A stretch of 10,600 bases of DNA from Deltaproteobacteria bacterium UBA6601 (GTDB lineage Bacteria; Myxococcota_A; UBA796; UBA9615): positions 1 to 10,600 of the forward strand of contig DJIF01000049.1 in the NCBI GenBank assembly GCA_002433485.1, read 5' to 3'. Position 1 is the stretch's first letter, and the number at the start of each line of letters is the position of its first letter. The position numbers were made by a program, and so were the translations under genes. The notes beneath the pieces were generated by a model that was not told where the DNA came from, searched no databases, and was given only the letters and a program-made list of their open reading frames with translations. This document shows positions 6,481 through 10,600 of the stretch, piece by piece.

Positions 6481-6486
6481 AATCTA
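6481..6486 (-). promoter_or_regulatory. -10-like box TAGATT of the Nudix gene
   Basis: TAGATT on the minus strand (4 of 6 to consensus, including the key TA and final T) ends 6 nt before the ATG at 6474. No Shine-Dalgarno lies between. Confidence 0.4.
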
Positions 6487-6507
6487 CGCGCTCCATCCTC
6501 CATTGGG

Positions 6508-6513
6508 TAGGAT
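6508..6513 (+). promoter_or_regulatory. -10-like box TAGGAT of the SurA-like gene
   Basis: TAGGAT (4 of 6 to consensus) ends 8 nt before the ATG at 6522; the gap CCTCGCCC has no Shine-Dalgarno character. It faces the Nudix-gene box across 21 bp. Confidence 0.4.
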
Positions 6514-6521
6514 CCTCGCCC

Positions 6522-7217
6522 ATGAGGCAAGCACCACTCCAACCTGCCCTGCTGCTGCTGACAACCTCGTTATTGGTTGTGACGCCGCCAGCCGCAGCTG
6601 CCGAAGAGCCTGGTGTACTGGTGGATCGCATCGTGGCCACCGTATCGCAGCGGCCGATCTCGGCCTCTGAGGTGGCGATGGAGAGCGCCATCCGCACCCG
6701 CATTCAGGGGCTCAAGGCCAAGCAAGCCTTTGGCCGGCTGCTAACCGAGCCCGGCGAACCGCTAGAAGCGGTGATCTTCAAGATCATTCTGCTGCAACAG
6801 CCGAGCACCGCAGAGGTGCAGCTGGACGATATGACCATGGCCGAACAGCGCCTTGATCGCTTCGAGCAGAGCTTCGACAACCCGCTGCTGTTCGCTGCCT
6901 TCCTTAAGCGCTGGGCAATAACACAACAGGATTTACTGGAATTCTTCCATCTCTACGCTCGACTCGACACCGTCATTGAGGTGAGCGTCGACCCACAGGT
7001 CAAAGAAGAAGAAGAGCGAGCCTACTATGAGCGCAACCGGGATCAGGTCTTTGGTGGCAGAGAGTTCACCGAGGTCGCAGACCTGGTTTCACGGCAGGTC
7101 TATCTGCTCAAATTTGAAGTTGAGTACAACGCCTGGAGGTCCCGGTTACGGGCTCGAGCCAGCAAGCGCTACATCGGCAGAGGGAGCAACAACAAGGGAA
7201 TCGTGCTTGACAAATAG
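6522..7217 (+). CDS. SurA-like periplasmic chaperone module lacking a PPIase domain
   Basis: A 231-aa exported protein. Residues 1-27 look like a Sec signal peptide (Leu-rich core 9-20, cleavage probably after AAAA at 24-27). The mature N-terminus VDRIVATVSQRPISASEV (34-51) is the opening strand and helix of SurA-type chaperones, followed by helices with conserved spacing. After about 90 residues the chain goes to a short linker, VDPQV (156-160), and a C-terminal helical stretch (161-214) that could match the end of the SurA chaperone core. There is no space for a parvulin domain (about 90 residues), so it probably binds unfolded envelope proteins without isomerase activity. ATG 6522 gives a clean signal peptide. 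A role in outer-membrane or lipoprotein biogenesis is inferred; the lipoprotein gene downstream may or may not be related. Confidence 0.7.
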   Translation: MRQAPLQPALLLLTTSLLVVTPPAAAAEEPGVLVDRIVATVSQRPISASEVAMESAIRTRIQGLKAKQAFGRLLTEPGEPLEAVIFKIILLQQPSTAEVQLDDMTMAEQRLDRFEQSFDNPLLFAAFLKRWAITQQDLLEFFHLYARLDTVIEVSVDPQVKEEEERAYYERNRDQVFGGREFTEVADLVSRQVYLLKFEVEYNAWRSRLRARASKRYIGRGSNNKGIVLDK

Positions 7218-7238
7218 TTAACAAATGCCCCATATATT
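7207..7238 (+). promoter_or_regulatory. Possible promoter of the MopE-repeat lipoprotein gene
   Basis: A perfect TTGACA (7207-7212) overlaps the end of the SurA-like gene, and TATATT follows at 7233-7238, but the spacer is 20 bp, longer than the usual 16-18. The 7200-7260 stretch is the most AT-rich in the window. A second AT-rich box, GATAAT (7252-7257), and a TTGACC (7261-7266) are alternatives. The real start site cannot be fixed from sequence. Confidence 0.35.
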
Positions 7239-7316
7239 TTCGGAATGAGTAGATAATTCCTTGACCTTCTCGCCAACTGGTGACAAAAGGCGACCTCCTC
7301 AGTCCATCGGAAACTT

Positions 7317-7320
7317 GGAG
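7317..7320 (+). promoter_or_regulatory. Shine-Dalgarno GGAG before the lipoprotein start
   Basis: GGAG ends 5 nt before ATG 7326. With about 108 bp of intergenic sequence upstream, this gene appears to have a conventional leader, in contrast to the -10-abutted starts nearby. Confidence 0.7.
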
Positions 7321-7325
7321 CGACC

Positions 7326-9152
7326 ATGAGCTTCCTTCCTGCAAAGCCCGCCCTGGCCCTTTTCTGTATCACTGCCATCGGTTTCGGTTGTAGCAACCAG
7401 ACCATCGGTACTCACAACTCCCCACCCCAGGCGACCATCACCTCGCCCTCCACTGAGGCGGAGCTGGATGACAGCACGGTGATCTTCGCTGGAACCGTGG
7501 CCGACTCTGAAGACTCAGCTGGCGACCTCGCGGTGCGCTGGTACGACAACGTCAATCCAGAGGAGCCCCTGTGTGAGGGCAACCCGGACAGCACCGGCTA
7601 TACCACCTGCCCGATTCAACAGCTGAGCCCCGGAAACCACCTGATCACTCTGCAGGTAACCGACACCAAGGGCGCAACGGACGAGGCGAGCATTGAAGTG
7701 ATCGTCACCGTAGAGCTGGATCCCCCAGCTGTAACCATCACCTCACCGCTGTCGGGCTTCACCTACTTTGAAGCCGACATCATCACCTTCTCCGGTCAGG
7801 TGGCCAGCGCTGATGGCAGCGAGCTGGACCTGAGCGTTGTGTGGAACTCAGATATCCAGGGCGACCTGTATGCCGGCAACGCCGACAGCGCTGGCAGCAC
7901 CGGCTTCGAGCTGCCGCTCATGGACGGCACCCACATCATCACTTTGCGTGCCACCGACTCGGAGGGCGCCCAGGGTTCAGCAAGCACCGCGATCACGGTC
8001 AGCCCCTACCCGCCGGGTCAACTGGACCAGGATCAGGACGGCTACTGCCCCGACGGGATCGACCAGAATAACGATGGCAACTGCATCGAAGACGAGATCA
8101 CCGGCATCAACACCCAAGACTGCGACGACTTCGCAGCGGTGACCTACCCGGGCGCGACCGAGATCTGCGACGGCGACGACAATGACTGCGACGGCACCCT
8201 TCCTGACAATGAAGCGGATGTAGACGCCGACGGTCAACTCATCTGCGAAGGTGACTGCGACGACAACGACATCAACAACTACTCGGGCAACACCGAGATC
8301 TGCGACGGAGCCGACAACAACTGCAACACCCTGGCCGACATGGACGCCGCCGGTGAAGTGGACAACGACAGCGACGGCTACCGCAGCTGTAATGACTGCA
8401 ACGACAACGACTCGGACATCAACCCGGGTGTGGCTGAGGTCTGCGGAGACGGCCTGGACAACGACTGCGACGGCCTGAACGACAGCGGCCTGGATCTCGA
8501 CGGCGACGGCTCACCCGGCCTGCCATGCGGTGATGACTGCAACGACAACAACCCGATCATCTATCCCGGCGCCTACGACGACTGCAGCGACCTGCTCGAC
8601 AACGACTGCGATGGGGTCCTCAACAGCGACGAGGACGACCTGTATGAGGCTAACGAGTCTGGTATCACCAGCCCGGGCTATGAGCTGTCCGGCCAGGGAC
8701 CCGACATCGACGTTGAGTTCACAGCGCCTGCAAGTGGCTGTTATTTTGACTTGAATGCCGCTTACCTGGAGTTCTCGCCTGGTGCGGGCTCAGTGCAGGG
8801 TAACTTCTCCCACTCCAACGATCTGGACATCTATGAGATTGAGACCAGCGGTCTGAGCACCGAGGCTCTTATTCTCATCGCCGGCCTGACCACTGGCACC
8901 GCAATCCCCCAGGACTGCGATGAGGGCTACATCAGCTGGACCTCCAGCGAGCCGATCAACATCATCCTTGAAGTGGATGGCGCCCAGGTAGCCACCGGCT
9001 CCTCAGCCTCGGGGACAACCAACTTCACCCTGGACATCACCGAGCTGTTCAGCCCGGACTTCCGCATTATCGTGCAGCAGACCGGCAGCTGGCTGCCGAC
9101 CGTGGACGGTACCTGCGGTCCCGACTACACCATCGACTTCCTCATTCCCTGA
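7326..9152 (+). CDS. Surface lipoprotein with two Ig/PKD-like domains and four MopE-type metal-binding repeats
   Basis: A 608-aa secreted protein. Residues 1-21 form a signal peptide ending in IGFG-C22, a usable but atypical lipobox; Ser23 follows, so outer-membrane anchoring is likely. Two tandem Ig/PKD-like domains (about 32-128 and 133-226) are related to each other: both start VTITSP/ATITSP and share GN.DS.G and ..H.ITL..TD..GA. Residues 232-431 hold four units of DC(D/N)D...(Y/N)(P/S)G...C.DG..DN(D/N)C, starting at 265, 310, 357 and 404, interleaved with DxDxDG loops. This is the MopE-type putative metal-binding motif; the loops suggest calcium. There are 17 cysteines in this section, mostly four per unit, suggesting disulfides. 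Residues about 446-608 form a beta-rich C-terminal domain with DLDIYEIE (499-506), reminiscent of bacterial pre-peptidase (PPC) domains. No C-terminal sorting tail is visible. The exact role is unknown; adhesion or a structural surface role is plausible. Confidence 0.85.
   Translation: MSFLPAKPALALFCITAIGFGCSNQTIGTHNSPPQATITSPSTEAELDDSTVIFAGTVADSEDSAGDLAVRWYDNVNPEEPLCEGNPDSTGYTTCPIQQLSPGNHLITLQVTDTKGATDEASIEVIVTVELDPPAVTITSPLSGFTYFEADIITFSGQVASADGSELDLSVVWNSDIQGDLYAGNADSAGSTGFELPLMDGTHIITLRATDSEGAQGSASTAITVSPYPPGQLDQDQDGYCPDGIDQNNDGNCIEDEITGINTQDCDDFAAVTYPGATEICDGDDNDCDGTLPDNEADVDADGQLICEGDCDDNDINNYSGNTEICDGADNNCNTLADMDAAGEVDNDSDGYRSCNDCNDNDSDINPGVAEVCGDGLDNDCDGLNDSGLDLDGDGSPGLPCGDDCNDNNPIIYPGAYDDCSDLLDNDCDGVLNSDEDDLYEANESGITSPGYELSGQGPDIDVEFTAPASGCYFDLNAAYLEFSPGAGSVQGNFSHSNDLDIYEIETSGLSTEALILIAGLTTGTAIPQDCDEGYISWTSSEPINIILEVDGAQVATGSSASGTTNFTLDITELFSPDFRIIVQQTGSWLPTVDGTCGPDYTIDFLIP
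8118..8615 (+). repeat. Four in-frame MopE-type repeats within the lipoprotein gene
   Basis: Units start at 8118, 8253, 8394 and 8535, spaced 135, 141 and 141 bp (45, 47 and 47 codons). The most conserved DNA is GACTGCGACGACAACGAC-like at each unit start and GACAACGACTGCGACGGC-like at each end. Unit 2 is the most diverged (DNNCN in place of DNDCDG). Regular spacing suggests tandem duplication of one module. Confidence 0.85.
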
Positions 9153-9174
9153 GGGAGTAGCTCCACCGAGCAGC

Positions 9175-9193
9175 AAAGACCGGGCAACCGGTC
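9175..9193 (-). terminator. Hairpin between convergent lipoprotein and rpoN genes, weak terminator candidate
   Basis: GACCGG (9178-9183) and CCGGTC (9188-9193) form a perfect 6-bp GC-rich stem around a 4-nt loop (GCAA on the plus strand). On the minus strand, downstream of rpoN, the stem is followed by TTTGCTG, a very short T run; on the plus strand no T run follows. It is the only plausible terminator between these two stops. Confidence 0.35.
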
Positions 9194-9214
9194 AGCTGGT
9201 GGGCTCCATGCCCC

Positions 9215-10600
9215 TCAGAACAAGCGCTTGCGCTGCGAAGAAGAGGGAATCTGTAGCATGTCGCGGTATTTGGCTACGGTACGTCGGGCAATGGTGATCT
9301 CTTCGGTCTTGAGTAGCTCAACGATCTTCTGATCGCTAAGAGGCTTGGCTGGATTCTCATCATCCACCAAGGCCTTGATCCGCTGCTTGACCATCTCCGA
9401 AGCCACGCTGTCCCCATCGCTGCGCTGAATGCTGCTGTTGAAGAAGAACTTGAGGGGGAAGATGCCGTGATGGGTATGAACGTACTTGTTGCTGGTTACC
9501 CGTGAGACTGTACTCTCGTGCATCTCAATGTCGTCTGCTACGTCCTTCAAGATCATCGGCTTTAGCTTGCCGATGCCCTCGTCAAAGAAGGCGCGCTGCT
9601 GCTTCACAATGCTCTCGGTTACCTTATAGATAGTGCGCTGCCGCTGATAGATACTGCGAATCAGCCACTGCGCTGAGCGAAGCTTGTCCTGAATGTAGTC
9701 TTTCTCTTCCTTCTTGGCGCTGTCCAGCACGCCTCGGTAGTAGCGCGAGACCCGCAGCCGCGGAACGCCCTCCTCATTGAGCTGAATGATGTATTCATCG
9801 CCGGACTTCAACACATAGATATCGGGAGTGATGTAGCGAGGTTCCTCGCTGACGAAGGGCCGCCCTGGCTTGGGCTCCATCGCAGAGATCGTGCGCACCG
9901 CATCGAGCACCCGCTCAAAAGAAACACCCAGACTGCGAGCGATCTTCTTGTAGTCGCGCTTCTCCAGTCGCTCCACGTGATCCTCAAGGATCCCCAACAC
10001 CACTCGATTCTCAGGGCAGAGCAGGCGCGCCTGGATCAGCAGACACTCGCGCAGATCGCGAGCCGCCACTCCGATAGGATCCAGTCCCTGCACCACCGAC
10101 ACGGCCTCCTCAACCAGCTCTGGCGCGGCGTCGAGTCGCTCGGCCAGATCACCAACATGGCTCTGCAAGTAGCCGTCGGCACCGAGGTTGCCGATGATCT
10201 CAACGGCCAGAACTCTGATCTCGTCCGACGAGGGGGTCATCTGCAGCTGCCACATCAGGTGATCGTAGAGACTGGTCTTGCTCTGCATCGTCTGGTCGTA
10301 GGTGGGCAGGTCCTCGTAGTCGCGCCGGATCGAAGTCCCCGGGGCCGGCCCACCCTGGTAACGATCCAGATACTCACCCCAGTCAATGTCCGACTGATCG
10401 CCACCCCGCTCATCGTTGGGATCATCCTTCTGGCCATCGGCCTTATCGGCGGCCGCTTTGGCAAGGTGATCTTCCCGTTCCTCGTGAAGCTCCTCGAGAA
10501 CCGGATTCTCGACCATTTCCTTACCGACCAGCTCGGCGAGCTCTAGATGATTAAGCTGAAGCAGCTTGATTGCCTGCTGCAGCTGGGGCGTCATGGTCAG
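9215..10600 (-). CDS. rpoN: RNA polymerase sigma-54 factor (5' end outside window)
   Basis: Sigma-54 directs RNA polymerase to -24/-12 promoters that need ATP-driven enhancer-binding activators. Counting from the ATG at 10594: region I glutamine/leucine-rich activator-interaction segment (MTPQLQQAIKLLQL, 1-14), an acidic variable region II (about 40-75), the core-binding region (about 105-290), a helix-turn-helix (DVADDIEMHESTVSRV), and the RpoN box ARRTVAKYR (436-444; nt 9263-9289) that contacts the -24 element. The C-terminus ends shortly after the box, as usual. The ATG at 10594 is probably internal: family members normally have 10-20 residues before MTPQLQQ, and the frame stays open to the edge with CTG ACC before it. 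It converges with the lipoprotein gene. The acidic region is long but within the family range. Confidence 0.96.
   Translation of the reverse strand: MTMTPQLQQAIKLLQLNHLELAELVGKEMVENPVLEELHEEREDHLAKAAADKADGQKDDPNDERGGDQSDIDWGEYLDRYQGGPAPGTSIRRDYEDLPTYDQTMQSKTSLYDHLMWQLQMTPSSDEIRVLAVEIIGNLGADGYLQSHVGDLAERLDAAPELVEEAVSVVQGLDPIGVAARDLRECLLIQARLLCPENRVVLGILEDHVERLEKRDYKKIARSLGVSFERVLDAVRTISAMEPKPGRPFVSEEPRYITPDIYVLKSGDEYIIQLNEEGVPRLRVSRYYRGVLDSAKKEEKDYIQDKLRSAQWLIRSIYQRQRTIYKVTESIVKQQRAFFDEGIGKLKPMILKDVADDIEMHESTVSRVTSNKYVHTHHGIFPLKFFFNSSIQRSDGDSVASEMVKQRIKALVDDENPAKPLSDQKIVELLKTEEITIARRTVAKYRDMLQIPSSSQRKRLF

Noticed and set aside
6495..6517. Direct repeat ATCCTC spaced 17 bp in the Nudix/SurA-like divergent region
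   Set aside because: Six-base copies only, one inside the -10-like box, with no further symmetry; too short to call an operator.
7977..8237. Minus-strand Val/Asp-rich frame opposite the MopE repeats
   Set aside because: It is the reverse complement of GAC-rich repeat codons; its low-complexity composition is explained by that alone.
8118..8615. Regularly spaced repeats that could suggest a CRISPR-like array
   Set aside because: The period is 135-141 bp, the frame stays open throughout and the units encode a known protein motif.

Overview
This is a dense bacterial chromosomal window, high in GC by eye, with nine protein genes and no tRNA, rRNA, CRISPR array or mobile element that I could recognise. 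The best taxonomic hint is the lipoprotein at 7326-9152. It joins two Ig/PKD-like domains to four acidic, Cys-rich DCDD...YPG...CDG.DNDCDG units, an architecture common in Myxococcota, Bradymonadota and related former Deltaproteobacteria. That placement is inference; no marker gene settles it.

Layout. The minus strand opens with a PP2C-type Ser/Thr phosphatase whose C-terminus runs off the left edge (1-1329). Upstream of it, on the same strand, is a SerA-type D-3-phosphoglycerate dehydrogenase homologue (1385-2713). That gene is divergent from a short-chain dehydrogenase (2757-3521) across only 43 bp. A small START/SRPBCC-like protein (3584-4054, minus) converges on the SDR gene and is divergent from a LarE-type sulfur transferase (4198-5076). 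LarE is followed 29 bp later by a CPBP intramembrane protease (5106-5909). An MTH1-like Nudix hydrolase (5932-6474, minus) converges on the protease gene and is divergent, across 47 bp, from a short SurA-like periplasmic protein (6522-7217). The MopE-repeat lipoprotein follows, converging with rpoN (sigma-54), which is cut by the right edge (9215-10600).

How the parts fit. Most genes are housekeeping or stand-alone accessory functions: serine biosynthesis, nucleotide-pool sanitation, sigma-54, Ser/Thr dephosphorylation, envelope chaperone, surface lipoprotein. They do not form one pathway. The only likely operons are larE-CPBP and possibly serA-like-PP2C. No cassette in the window looks like a defence or biosynthetic system.

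The most distinctive signal is in the gene starts. Six genes have a -10-like hexamer (TATACT, TATCTT, TATCTA, TATATT, TAGATT, TAGGAT) ending only 6-8 nt before the start codon, and no Shine-Dalgarno sequence. Transcription would then begin at or next to the start codon, so these genes may be read from leaderless mRNAs. Two other genes (the SRPBCC protein and the lipoprotein) instead carry GGAG five nt before the start. The two classes give a consistent basis for choosing starts, and three of the chosen starts are internal to the longest open frame.

Other points of note: a SerA whose ACT-domain serine-binding loop is altered, an MTH1-like enzyme with Ser at the base-recognition Asn position, a LarE with all three cysteines expected of the iron-sulfur type but no larB/larC nearby, a SurA-like protein with no room for a PPIase domain, and MopE repeats lacking the His and Trp needed for MopE-type copper binding.
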